Made by a program: the position numbers and the translations under genes. Shown here piece after piece: positions 7,789 through 14,854 of a DNA stretch of 14,923 nucleotides (positions within the stretch are counted from its first letter, which is position 1; every line of letters begins with the position of its first letter). The stretch is from NCBI GenBank assembly GCA_964346135.1, contig CAYFTS010000033.1, positions 1 to 14,923 on the forward strand, read 5' to 3'. The DNA comes from B1-G15 sp964346135. GTDB taxonomy: Archaea > Thermoproteota > Bathyarchaeia > Bathyarchaeales > Bathyarchaeaceae. The notes under the pieces were generated by a model. That model worked only from the letters and a program-made list of their open reading frames with translations, ran no database searches and was not told where the DNA came from.

Positions 7789-8784
7789 TTACTTCTCGAT
7801 TCCAGCTGTTTTTCTTATGAACTTGCCTACTTTCTCGATTTGATGTTCCTCAATTTCTTTCATTAAGGCATTTAGGGTTTTGAAGCCTTCTTTACCCTCT
7901 TTTATCCATTCTTTAGCGAACTCGCCGCTTTGAACCAATTTAACCGCTTTTCTCATGTTTTCCTTCACATGGTCATCAATAACTTTTGGTCCAACAGTTA
8001 AGCCTCCATACTTGGCAGTGTCTGAAACTCCTCTAAGCATCCCTGTGATGCCTCGCTGATAGATTAGGTCCATTATCAACTTCGCCTCATTACAAGCCTC
8101 AAAGTACGCTAGTTCTGGCTGGTATCCAGCCTCAACCAGTATTTCAAAGCTCTTTTTGATAAGCTCCATCAATCCGCCGACTAGCACTGTTTGTTCACCA
8201 ATCAAGTCGCTTTCCGTTTCTTCCTTGAAAGTTGTCTCTAAGACGCCAGCACGAGTGCACCCAACGCCTTTAGCCATGGCAAGAGCGTTTTTCTTTGCTT
8301 GGCCAGAAGGGTTTTGGTGAACTGCAATCAAAGCGGGCACTCCGAAGCCGTTGAGGTATGTTTCTCTAACCATATGTCCAGGTCCTTTCGGAGCAAGCAT
8401 GATGACATCGACATGGTTTGGTGGAACGATTTGTTTAAAGTGGATGTTGAAACCGTGAGCAAAGCCCAAAGTTTTTCCGCTTTCCATGTGCGGTGCAATA
8501 TGGTTTTTGTAAACGGTGGTTTGCGCTGGGTCTGGAATTAAAATGTGGATGATGTCGCCTTTCTCTGCTGCCTCAGACACTGGATAAACTTTGAAGCCGA
8601 CGTTTTTCGCTCTGTTCCACGAGGAGCCTTCAGGTCTTAAACCAAGTATAACGCTTAAGCCAGAGTCCCTCATGTTTTGGGCTTGAGCGTGTCCTTGGCT
8701 ACCGTAGCCTATCACAGCGATGGTTTTCTTTTTTAACGACTCTAAGCTAACGTCCGCGTCGTAGTACACTTTCACCAATTTCAA
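7789..8784 (-). CDS. ilvC: Ketol-acid reductoisomerase, class I
   Basis: A 331-aa enzyme that isomerises and reduces 2-acetolactate and 2-aceto-2-hydroxybutyrate, the second shared valine/isoleucine step. The N-terminal Rossmann fold has GYGSQGHAQA (26-35). The coenzyme loop LRPEGSSW (49-56) keeps Arg50, Ser54 and Ser55, which favours NADPH. Catalytic His110 lies in FAHGFNIHF. The C-terminal knotted domain carries Mg ligands D193 and E197 (SDLIGEQ), E229 and E233 (FEACNEAKLI), and Ser254. Length is standard for class I. The start is TTG 8784, 4 nt after GAGG; a GTG at codon 4 is possible. It sits 11 nt after ilvH and 12 nt before leuC. Confidence 0.97.
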   Translation of the reverse strand: MKLVKVYYDADVSLESLKKKTIAVIGYGSQGHAQAQNMRDSGLSVILGLRPEGSSWNRAKNVGFKVYPVSEAAEKGDIIHILIPDPAQTTVYKNHIAPHMESGKTLGFAHGFNIHFKQIVPPNHVDVIMLAPKGPGHMVRETYLNGFGVPALIAVHQNPSGQAKKNALAMAKGVGCTRAGVLETTFKEETESDLIGEQTVLVGGLMELIKKSFEILVEAGYQPELAYFEACNEAKLIMDLIYQRGITGMLRGVSDTAKYGGLTVGPKVIDDHVKENMRKAVKLVQSGEFAKEWIKEGKEGFKTLNALMKEIEEHQIEKVGKFIRKTAGIEK

Positions 8785-8795
8785 TTCGCCTCTTC

Positions 8796-9305
8796 TTATT
8801 CCTCTATTCTAACTGATTTCACTCCTCTGGAGAGGGCAGTTATGCCGGTTCTAGCTACTTCTTTTACTCCAAAGGGTTTCATCAAGTCGATGAAGGCATC
8901 TATTTTATCTGAGTCACCTGTAATCTCTACCATTAAGGACTCGGATGAAACGTCTACCACGCGAGCTCTGAAAATATCAGCGTAGTTGATTATGTCTGAT
9001 CTGGTTTTGGCGCCAGGCGCGGTTATTTTGACGAGGGCCATCTCTCTGCTAACGATGCTGGCGGGGTCCAGTCTACTTACTTTAATCACGTCTATCAGCT
9101 TGTTCATTTGTTTGATCACTTGTTCGAGGAGTTTCTCGTCTCCGTTGACGGTTATGGTCATTCTGGCGAGGTCGCTCTGCTCTGTAGGTCCAACTGCAAT
9201 GCTTTCTATGTTGAAGTTTCTGCGTCTAAACATGTTTGCAACACTGTAGAGCACGCCTGGTTTATGTTCAACGATAGCCGCTATTATGTGGCTCTTTTTA
9301 TCCAT
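8796..9305 (-). CDS. ilvH: Acetolactate synthase small (regulatory) subunit
   Basis: A 169-aa regulatory partner of IlvB. The N-terminal ACT domain (about 5-78) has the family stretch IIAAIVEHKPGVLYSVANMFRRRNF beginning at residue 7, followed by NIESIAVGPTE. A second domain (about 86-162) is typical of IlvH/IlvN long forms. It confers valine-type feedback on, and stimulates, the catalytic subunit. The start is ATG with GGAGGA in the last codons of ilvB; only 3 nt separate the two genes, consistent with matched synthesis of the two subunits. Confidence 0.96.
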   Translation of the reverse strand: MDKKSHIIAAIVEHKPGVLYSVANMFRRRNFNIESIAVGPTEQSDLARMTITVNGDEKLLEQVIKQMNKLIDVIKVSRLDPASIVSREMALVKITAPGAKTRSDIINYADIFRARVVDVSSESLMVEITGDSDKIDAFIDLMKPFGVKEVARTGITALSRGVKSVRIEE

Positions 9306-9308
9306 TTT

Positions 9309-11024
9309 CTACAATTCCTCCTCATTTTCAATCATGCCTTTAAGACCAGCCCCAGCAGGAATCATTGGAAAAACGTTTTCCTCAGGCGAGATTGGAACGT
9401 CTATGACTGTGGTAACCTCGCTCTTCATCGCTTTTTTCACAGCACTTGAAAACTCTTTAAGCGAGCCAACGCGGGTGCCCTGTGCACCGTAGGCTTCAGC
9501 TAATTTAACAAAGTTTGGAACGTTTCCTAAATCCACTGCAGAATACCGCCTACCATAGAAGAGTCTCTGCCACTGAGCAACCATTCCAAGCACAGAGTTG
9601 TTCAGCACTATCACGATAACTGGAATCTTCTCCATAACTGAACAGGCGAGGTCTTGGGAAGTCATTATGAAGCTTCCGTCGCCAGCTATGTCCACCACTG
9701 GGGTGTCTGGACAGGCAACTTTAGCTCCGATGGATGCTGGGAAACCGAAACCCATGGTTCCGAGTCCTCCTGAACCGATGAAAGTTCTAGGTTTGTACGC
9801 CATGAAATAAAGAGCTGCCCACATCTGGTTTTGCCCAACCTCAGTTGTTACGATGGCATCATTGGGCAAGATTTTTCGAAGCTCCTTCATCAGTCGCGGA
9901 GGTTTCAGGTCTTTTTCTCCGCCAGATACTTCGTCTTTGACTTGCTGTTTGAATTCTTGAACTCTCTTGAACCAAGGAGAACTCTCTCTTTTCTGTAACT
10001 TGCTGGTAAGCGATTGGTAGATCGCCTTAAGAGTCTTTTTTGCATCAGCTACGATTGGTATGTCAACGTCTACGTTTTTCCCAATTTCCGCAGAGTCTAT
10101 GTCGACGTGGATAATTTTTGCGTCAGGACAAAACTCGTCCAGCTTTCCAGTGGTTCTGTCTGAAAACCTTGTTCCCACTGCCAAAATAACATCAGCCTCC
10201 AAGATCAGCTTGTTTGCAACAAAAGTTCCGTGCATGCCAAGGTTTCCTAATGACAACGGATGGTTTTCTGGGAAGCATCCTTTACCCATGTAAGGAGTTG
10301 CCACTGGCGCCATCAAGAATTCAGCCACTGCCAAAAGCTCTGGTGAAGCGTTTGAAATGATTACTCCTCCACCAGCCAGGATTAAAGGATGCTCAGCTTT
10401 GAGGAGAAGTTCAACGGTTTTTTTGATCTGAAGTGGATGAGGACTTATCTTAGGTTTGTAGCCTCGAATTTCAACATTATCCGTAAACTTCATTTCAGTA
10501 GTTTCCGTCTGCACATTCTTGGGAAGGTCAATCAAAACTGGTCCAGGTCTGCCAGTTGTAGCTATGTGAAAGGCTTGTTTCACGGTTTCAGGGATTTTCG
10601 AAGCATTCTTCGGTTGAAAGTTGTATTTTGTGACTGGAGTGGTGATTCCGATTATGTCCGCTTCTTGGAAAGCATCTTTACCTATCATATAAGACGAGTT
10701 AACAGCAAAGGCGTTAACTTGACCTGTGAAAGCTATGATAGGTGAAGAGTCCATGTAGGCGTTAGCAATACCAGTGACTAAGTTTGTTGCTCCAGGCCCT
10801 GACGTGGCCATGCAGACTCCAGGCCTTCCGCTTGCACGAGCATATCCATCAGCTGCATGAGCTGCGCACTGTTCGTGTCTAGCGTGGATGTGTCTTATCT
10901 CGGGAGTTTTGTATAGAACATCGTATATTGGAAGGACTGCGCCTCCAATTATACCGAAAATCGCTTCTACTTTTTGCCGCTTCAGTGCTTCTATAACGGC
11001 TTGAGCACCTGACATTTTGGTCAT
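9309..11024 (-). CDS. ilvB: Acetolactate (acetohydroxyacid) synthase catalytic subunit
   Basis: A 571-aa thiamine-diphosphate enzyme, the first shared step of valine, leucine and isoleucine synthesis. The N-terminal PYR domain carries catalytic Glu51 in ARHEQCAAHAADGYAR and SGPGATN (75-81). The central FAD-type domain spans about 190-345. The C-terminal PP domain has the ThDP/Mg motif GDG (448-450) to NN (475-476). QWQ at 484-486 retains Trp485, aligned with the Trp that makes E. coli AHAS II prefer 2-oxobutyrate, so it can serve the isoleucine branch. The start ATG overlaps the stop of the small upstream ORF as ATGA, with AGGAGGAA nearby. ilvH follows after 3 nt. Confidence 0.97.
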   Translation of the reverse strand: MTKMSGAQAVIEALKRQKVEAIFGIIGGAVLPIYDVLYKTPEIRHIHARHEQCAAHAADGYARASGRPGVCMATSGPGATNLVTGIANAYMDSSPIIAFTGQVNAFAVNSSYMIGKDAFQEADIIGITTPVTKYNFQPKNASKIPETVKQAFHIATTGRPGPVLIDLPKNVQTETTEMKFTDNVEIRGYKPKISPHPLQIKKTVELLLKAEHPLILAGGGVIISNASPELLAVAEFLMAPVATPYMGKGCFPENHPLSLGNLGMHGTFVANKLILEADVILAVGTRFSDRTTGKLDEFCPDAKIIHVDIDSAEIGKNVDVDIPIVADAKKTLKAIYQSLTSKLQKRESSPWFKRVQEFKQQVKDEVSGGEKDLKPPRLMKELRKILPNDAIVTTEVGQNQMWAALYFMAYKPRTFIGSGGLGTMGFGFPASIGAKVACPDTPVVDIAGDGSFIMTSQDLACSVMEKIPVIVIVLNNSVLGMVAQWQRLFYGRRYSAVDLGNVPNFVKLAEAYGAQGTRVGSLKEFSSAVKKAMKSEVTTVIDVPISPEENVFPMIPAGAGLKGMIENEEEL

Positions 11025-11185
11025 TTCTCATATTCCTCCTTTAAATGATATTTCATGACTATAACTACACGTATACAGAAAAATGAAACAAAACCATGCA
11101 AGAGTCCGTTCACTAACTTTTCTAAAGAATATTTTAGGGAAGCTAATGTACGAGGAAGTGATCCCTCACGTTGTTTGTCCTCCAT
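11021..11185 (-). CDS. Small 54-aa ORF translationally coupled to ilvB
   Basis: I do not recognise this protein. On the minus strand an ATG at 11185 opens 54 codons that end in TGA overlapping the ilvB ATG (ATGA, 11021-11024). The N-terminal 20 residues are polar and basic (MEDKQREGSLPRTLASLKYS). Residues 24-43 are hydrophobic, with FVSFFCIRVVIVM in the middle, and the end is charged (KEEYEK). Its last codons encode the ilvB ribosome site. A GGAG lies about 11 nt upstream of its ATG. Leu, Val and Ile make up 15 of 54 residues, clustered at IRVVIV, so a leader-peptide role or a small membrane-associated protein are both possible. No other gene fits this 214-nt gap. Chance openness of 54 codons is not excluded. 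Confidence 0.45.
   Translation of the reverse strand: MEDKQREGSLPRTLASLKYSLEKLVNGLLHGFVSFFCIRVVIVMKYHLKEEYEK
11033..11042 (-). promoter_or_regulatory. Strong ribosome binding site of ilvB
   Basis: AAAGGAGGAA on the minus strand lies 8 nt before the ilvB ATG at 11024 and inside the last codons of the 54-aa ORF. It is among the best Shine-Dalgarno matches in the window. A second ATG at 11032 is out of frame with ilvB. Confidence 0.7.
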
Positions 11186-11198
11186 CTGAACGGATTCT
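11101..11198. repeat. Imperfect 12-bp inverted repeat flanking the start of the small ORF
   Basis: AGAGTCCGTTCA (11101-11112) and TGAACGGATTCT (11187-11198) match in 11 of 12 positions, 74 nt apart. In the ilvB-direction transcript one arm covers the spacer and part of the Shine-Dalgarno of the 54-aa ORF, and the other covers its codons 25-29. In a + strand RNA all 12 positions could pair, with one G-U. Within the loop, 11117-11126 and 11133-11142 form a second stem. Confidence 0.45.
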
Positions 11199-11220
11199 CC
11201 TTTATGAAACTGGATTTTAA

Positions 11221-11238
11221 CTTAAAAACGTTTTGGCT
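11221..11238 (-). terminator. Possible T-run terminator or TATA-like element after cimA
   Basis: Just after the cimA-like stop the minus strand reads CGTTTTTAAGTTAAAA. The five T residues could end the transcript in the archaeal manner. TTTTTAAG is alternatively a weak TATA box for the small ORF and ilvB, but the expected start would fall very near the GGAG of the small ORF. The choice decides whether cimA shares a transcript with ilvB. Confidence 0.25.
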
Positions 11239-12780
11239 TTAAATATTATCTGCCAACGATTTCTCTGTTTTCTTATCGTCACGTTTGTTGTAGTCTGTCA
11301 TCAACACGTTCATGCCGCTAAGTACAGCTTCAATGCTCGCCATAACTATGTCTTCTCGAACTCCCATGGCTGTCGCTGTTCTGTCTCCCTTGCGTAGACG
11401 AACGATCACCTCTACCATGGCGTCAGTGCCGCCTGTGATAGCTTTGACGTGATACTGCACTAGGTTAATGGGCTCAACGACTAAGACGGCTTTCCTCACA
11501 GCGTTTATTGCAGCGTCCACTGGGCCCACTCCAGTGGCTGCCTCTGAGACCACTTTATTGTTAAGTTTAAGTCGCACCGATGCGGTTGAGGTAACTCTGT
11601 CTCCAGTGACAACGGTTAATTCCTCAAGCTTTATTGGGCGAGTTTGAGGTAAACCCATAACAGCCTCTGCGACCGCCATTAGATCAGCATCGGTTACTTT
11701 CTTGCCTTTATCTCCTAAGGTTTTCACTCGCATGGAAACCTCTTTAAGCTGTTCGTCAGTTGGATGTAACCCCATCTTTTCTAAGGATGACTTAATGCCA
11801 TGGGACCCTGAGTGTTTGCCAGCCACTATGCGTCTAGTGACTCCCACCACTTCAGGGGATATTGCCTCATAAGTTGATGGATGAGACAGTATGGCGTGCG
11901 TATGGATACCTGACTCATGAGTAAAGGCGTTTTCGCCCACAATCGCCTTGTTTGGCTGAACTGGAACTCCCGTTAGTCTAGCAACCAAAGTTGATGTGGG
12001 ATACAAGAGTTCAGTTTTTATCGATAACTCCACGCCGTAAATAAGCTTCAGAGCAACAACAATTTCTTCCAAAGCCGCGTTCCCAGCTCTTTCCCCCAAC
12101 CCATTGATTGTCGCATGAACTTGGTTGGCACCAGCCCTCAGGGATGCTATAGAATTTGCTACGCCCATTCCAAAATCATCGTGGCAGTGAGCACTAATGA
12201 TTATGTTTTTAAAGGCTTTTCTCAGGTCTGAGAAGAATTTGTGAGATTTTTCAGGAGTTAAAACTCCAACTGTGTCGCATGGACAAATTCTGTCAGCTCC
12301 TACGGAAATTCCTTTAGCAAAGAAATCCTTGATAAAGTTGAAATCGGTTCTGGTGGCGTCTTCAGATGAGAGTTCAACGATGAGCCCATGGTCTTTGGCG
12401 TATTGAACGGATTCTTCTGCGAGTTTTAGAACATCCTCTCTGGTTTTCTTCAATTTATATTGAAGGTGCAGGTCTGAGGTGGGAATAACTAAATGTACGC
12501 TTTGGGCGTCGCATTTTAGTGCAATGTCTATGTCTTTTTTTACTCCCCTAACGAAGCAGCAGACCTCTGCGTTGAGTCCTTCATTGGCGATGAGTTTCAC
12601 TGCTTCCTCTTCTCCTTTAGAAACCGCGGCGAAACCAGCTTCAATAACGTCTACGCCAAGCTTGTCTAAGCTTTTGGCAATTCTGAGCTTGTTTTCGGGT
12701 GTTAAAGAAACTCCAGGTGTTTGTTCGCCATCTCTTAAAGTGGTGTCAAAAATACGTATTTTCTTAGGGAAGGCGTTCAA
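11239..12780 (-). CDS. cimA: Citramalate synthase-like enzyme (LeuA family)
   Basis: A 513-aa DRE-TIM enzyme with DTTLRDGEQ (12-20), HCHDD (metal H198, H200), NGLGERAGNAALEE and a C-terminal regulatory dimer domain from about 385. It is paralogous to the leuA gene in this window. The substrate region differs: VHLVIPTSDLHLQYKLKKT (95-113), ELSSEDATRTD and DRICPCDTVGVLTP, close to M. jannaschii CimA (MJ1392) as I recall it. Cys166 and Cys168 replace the Asn and Pro of isopropylmalate synthase. I infer acetyl-CoA plus pyruvate to citramalate, feeding threonine-independent isoleucine synthesis. A second isopropylmalate synthase or a homocitrate-type enzyme is possible. The start is TTG 12780 about 28 nt below a predicted transcription start; an in-frame CTG at 12801 is an alternative. 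A polar Lys/Asp-rich tail ends the protein. Confidence 0.75.
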   Translation of the reverse strand: MNAFPKKIRIFDTTLRDGEQTPGVSLTPENKLRIAKSLDKLGVDVIEAGFAAVSKGEEEAVKLIANEGLNAEVCCFVRGVKKDIDIALKCDAQSVHLVIPTSDLHLQYKLKKTREDVLKLAEESVQYAKDHGLIVELSSEDATRTDFNFIKDFFAKGISVGADRICPCDTVGVLTPEKSHKFFSDLRKAFKNIIISAHCHDDFGMGVANSIASLRAGANQVHATINGLGERAGNAALEEIVVALKLIYGVELSIKTELLYPTSTLVARLTGVPVQPNKAIVGENAFTHESGIHTHAILSHPSTYEAISPEVVGVTRRIVAGKHSGSHGIKSSLEKMGLHPTDEQLKEVSMRVKTLGDKGKKVTDADLMAVAEAVMGLPQTRPIKLEELTVVTGDRVTSTASVRLKLNNKVVSEAATGVGPVDAAINAVRKAVLVVEPINLVQYHVKAITGGTDAMVEVIVRLRKGDRTATAMGVREDIVMASIEAVLSGMNVLMTDYNKRDDKKTEKSLADNI

Positions 12781-12825
12781 TAAAGCGATACCCCATTTCA
12801 GTTCGCCTCTATTTGGCGGGGTAAC

Positions 12826-12840
12826 GTTAAATATAAAGTT
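12826..12840 (-). promoter_or_regulatory. TATA promoter of cimA
   Basis: On the minus strand the A/T element TTTATATTT (12837-12829) is a good archaeal TATA box. Transcription would begin about 25 nt downstream, near 12808, giving a leader of about 28 nt to TTG 12780. TTAACG follows the box directly and lies in a TAACGTTA palindrome (12822-12829). Confidence 0.6.
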
Positions 12841-13150
12841 TTCGGCTTAGTATTGGCACTACAACAAGTGTTTCCATTTTTCTAACCTTCACAAGCTTTA
12901 TCGTTTTTCACACAACGTTCGGTTGCATATGATAGATTCGCCTTCGTGCTCTCGCCTTCTCTGAAGTTCTTGGTGAAGAACAGGAGACATATCTATAAAC
13001 CTTCCCCTTCAAGACTTCTCTGTAAGCCTTTTTCTTCCTTTGTTTCTCCTTGTGAAAAAGGAGTCTTTGAAAAATGCGCGAAACTTAAAAAAAAGCTGTT
13101 TCTTAACCCTTAAAAAATCTGGAGACGACGACATAATATGTAGGCAAGAT
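12841..13150. other. Intergenic region between divergent cimA and ilvD
   Basis: This stretch has no convincing gene. It holds two small perfect hairpins, GTTCTT-GGTG-AAGAAC (12966-12981) and CTCCTT-GTGAAA-AAGGAG (13046-13063). Short open frames on the minus strand (12898-12990, 30 codons; 13009-13134, 41 codons) lack good ribosome sites. A TTTATAGA element on the minus strand near 12992-12999 could be another TATA box. A/T-rich runs occur at 13081-13094 and 13111-13117. The region is long for two promoters, so a small RNA or a decayed gene is possible. Confidence 0.3.
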
Positions 13151-13153
13151 TCA

Positions 13154-13168
13154 GGGTTTATATCTTAA
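13154..13168 (+). promoter_or_regulatory. TATA promoter of ilvD
   Basis: TTTATATC at 13157-13164, preceded by GGG and followed by TTAACG, is a good archaeal TATA box. The transcript would start near 13185, leaving about 45 nt before the TTG start. TTTATAT plus TTAACG recurs in the cimA promoter. Confidence 0.6.
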
Positions 13169-13219
13169 CGGAAACACAAAGTTTTTGGTTTCATACACTA
13201 AATAACAACTGCATAATTT

Positions 13220-13231
13220 GAGGGTTGAAGT
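13220..13231 (+). promoter_or_regulatory. Ribosome binding site of ilvD deciding a TTG start
   Basis: GAGGGTTGAAGT directly precedes TTG 13232. No ATG is available until codon 29, and the encoded N-terminus MRSDEIKRGF matches the usual dihydroxyacid dehydratase start, so TTG initiation is well supported. Confidence 0.65.
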
Positions 13232-14854
13232 TTGAGAAGTGATGAAATAAAGCGTGGATTTAAAAGAGCCTCCCACAGATCCCTGTTGAAAGCCCTCGGA
13301 ATCACAGACAGCGATATGGATAAGCCCTTCATTGCTGTGGTTAACAGCTTCACCACCGTGGTTCCAGGTCACGCCCATCTAAACCAAATCGCTGAAGCAG
13401 TGAAAACTGGAGTCAAAGTTGCTGGTGGAGTGCCCTTTGAATTCAACACCATCGCTGTATGTGACGGACTAGCCATGGGCCACGAAGGAATGCGATACTC
13501 CTTGCCCTCCAGAGAAGTCATTGCAGACTCCGTTGAAATTATGGTTCAAGCTCACAGATTTGATGGAATGGTTTTTGTTACAAACTGCGACAAAGTGACT
13601 CCTGGCATGCTGATTGCTGCAGCTAGGCTTAACGTGCCCTCCATAGTTGTGACTGGTGGACCCATGCTTGCAGGCCGCTTCAACGGAGAAAAAGTTGGTT
13701 TAGCCGCAATTTCTGAGGCTGTGGGAAAGTTTGTAACTGGCGAAATAAGCGAGGAAGAACTGAAAAAGTTGGAAGATGTGGCATGTCCTAGTTGCGGGTC
13801 CTGCAGTGGCATGTACACAGCTAACACCATGGCGTGTCTAGCCGAAGCCTTGGGGATTTCTCTTCCAGGCTGCGGCACTGCCCTGGCTGTTAGCGCTTTG
13901 AAATTAAGAATAGCTAGAGAGAGTGGAGAAATAATTATGGACCTACTGAAGAAGGATTTGAAGCCTTCCGACATCATGACTCCAAAGGCTTTCGAAAACG
14001 CCATAATGGTGGATATGGCTTTAGGAGGCTCCACCAACGCAGTGCTACATCTCTCAGCCATTGCAAATGAAATGGGAGTTTCCTTACCGCTAAGCCTCTT
14101 CGATGAAATAAGTAGACGCGTTCCCCACCTATGCAATATGAGTCCAAGCGGACCCTACGCCCTAGAAGACTTGGACGCGGCTGGCGGAATCCCTGCCCTC
14201 ATGAAAGAGCTAAGTTCTCTTCTCCATTTAGACGCGGTTACTGTAACGGGAAAAACTGTGGAAAAAAACATTGAAAAAGCTAAGGTAACCAATGCTAAGG
14301 TGATTCGTCCTCTTTCCAATCCAGTGCACAAGGAAGGAGGAATAGCCATATTACGTGGAAACTTAGCGCCTAAAGGAGCCGTGATTAAAACCGCAGCAGT
14401 CTCGCCTAAAATGCTCATCCACAAGGGACCAGCCAAAGTTTTCAACTCTGAAGAAGAAGCCATGAAAGCCATAGTTAACCAGAAAATAAAGCCAGGCAAC
14501 GTGGTGGTTATCCGATATGAGGGACCAAAGGGCGGACCTGGCATGAGAGAAATGTTGTCGCCAACAGCCACCATAAGCGGTATGGGTTTAAGCGATTCAG
14601 TTGCGCTTGTAACTGACGGCAGGTTTTCCGGCGCCACTAGAGGACCATGTATAGGGCATGTTTCGCCTGAAGCAGCAGAAGGTGGACCAATAGCCATTTT
14701 GAAAGACGGAGACACTATTGAAATAAACATTCCGAAGAGGATTCTAAGGGTAGAGTTGAGAGAGGAGGAACTGGAGAAACGCTTGAAATCATGGAAGCCA
14801 AAGCCGCCTAGAACTAAACGAGGCTATCTTGCAAAATATTCTTCACTTCTCTAA
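13232..14854 (+). CDS. ilvD: Dihydroxyacid dehydratase
   Basis: A 540-aa iron-sulfur enzyme giving the keto acids of valine/leucine and isoleucine. Motifs: VVNSFTTVVPGHAHL (36-50), FNTIAVCDGLAMGHEGM (71-87), NCDKVTPGM (118-126, cluster Cys119), ACPSCGSCSGMYTANTM (184-200, with cluster Cys191), GGSTNAVLH, RYEGPKGGPGMREML and TDGRFSGATRGPCIGH (461-476). It lacks the TPCN cysteine of plant/mycobacterial [2Fe-2S] enzymes and resembles E. coli and methanogen forms, so an oxygen-sensitive cluster is likely (inference). The protein stops at GYLAKYSSLL, about a dozen residues before the usual VSSADxGAV end; the other two + strand frames there do not encode that tail. It starts at TTG and is divergent from the rest of the pathway. 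Confidence 0.96.
   Translation: MRSDEIKRGFKRASHRSLLKALGITDSDMDKPFIAVVNSFTTVVPGHAHLNQIAEAVKTGVKVAGGVPFEFNTIAVCDGLAMGHEGMRYSLPSREVIADSVEIMVQAHRFDGMVFVTNCDKVTPGMLIAAARLNVPSIVVTGGPMLAGRFNGEKVGLAAISEAVGKFVTGEISEEELKKLEDVACPSCGSCSGMYTANTMACLAEALGISLPGCGTALAVSALKLRIARESGEIIMDLLKKDLKPSDIMTPKAFENAIMVDMALGGSTNAVLHLSAIANEMGVSLPLSLFDEISRRVPHLCNMSPSGPYALEDLDAAGGIPALMKELSSLLHLDAVTVTGKTVEKNIEKAKVTNAKVIRPLSNPVHKEGGIAILRGNLAPKGAVIKTAAVSPKMLIHKGPAKVFNSEEEAMKAIVNQKIKPGNVVVIRYEGPKGGPGMREMLSPTATISGMGLSDSVALVTDGRFSGATRGPCIGHVSPEAAEGGPIAILKDGDTIEINIPKRILRVELREEELEKRLKSWKPKPPRTKRGYLAKYSSLL

Noticed and set aside
11101..11198. tRNA-like fold in the inverted repeat before ilvB
   Set aside because: The outer stem is too long and there is no T-loop, anticodon arm or CCA-side pattern.
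12927..12979. Possible C/D box small RNA (ATGATAG, CTGA, GTGAAGA)
   Set aside because: The C box is poor, the first guide interval is too long, and no terminal D box follows.
12898..12990. 30-codon minus-strand frame beginning MSPVLHQELQRRREHEGES
   Set aside because: It is short with only a weak AAGG upstream and no recognised homology; it is mentioned in the intergenic entry but not called.
13009..13134. 41-codon minus-strand frame, Lys/Arg/Phe-rich
   Set aside because: There is no ribosome site, its composition reflects A/T-rich DNA, and it lies in a region with several open frames at once.
13552..14730. Two long minus-strand frames opposite ilvD
   Set aside because: ilvD is fully conserved across this span; the antisense translations show no recognisable family.
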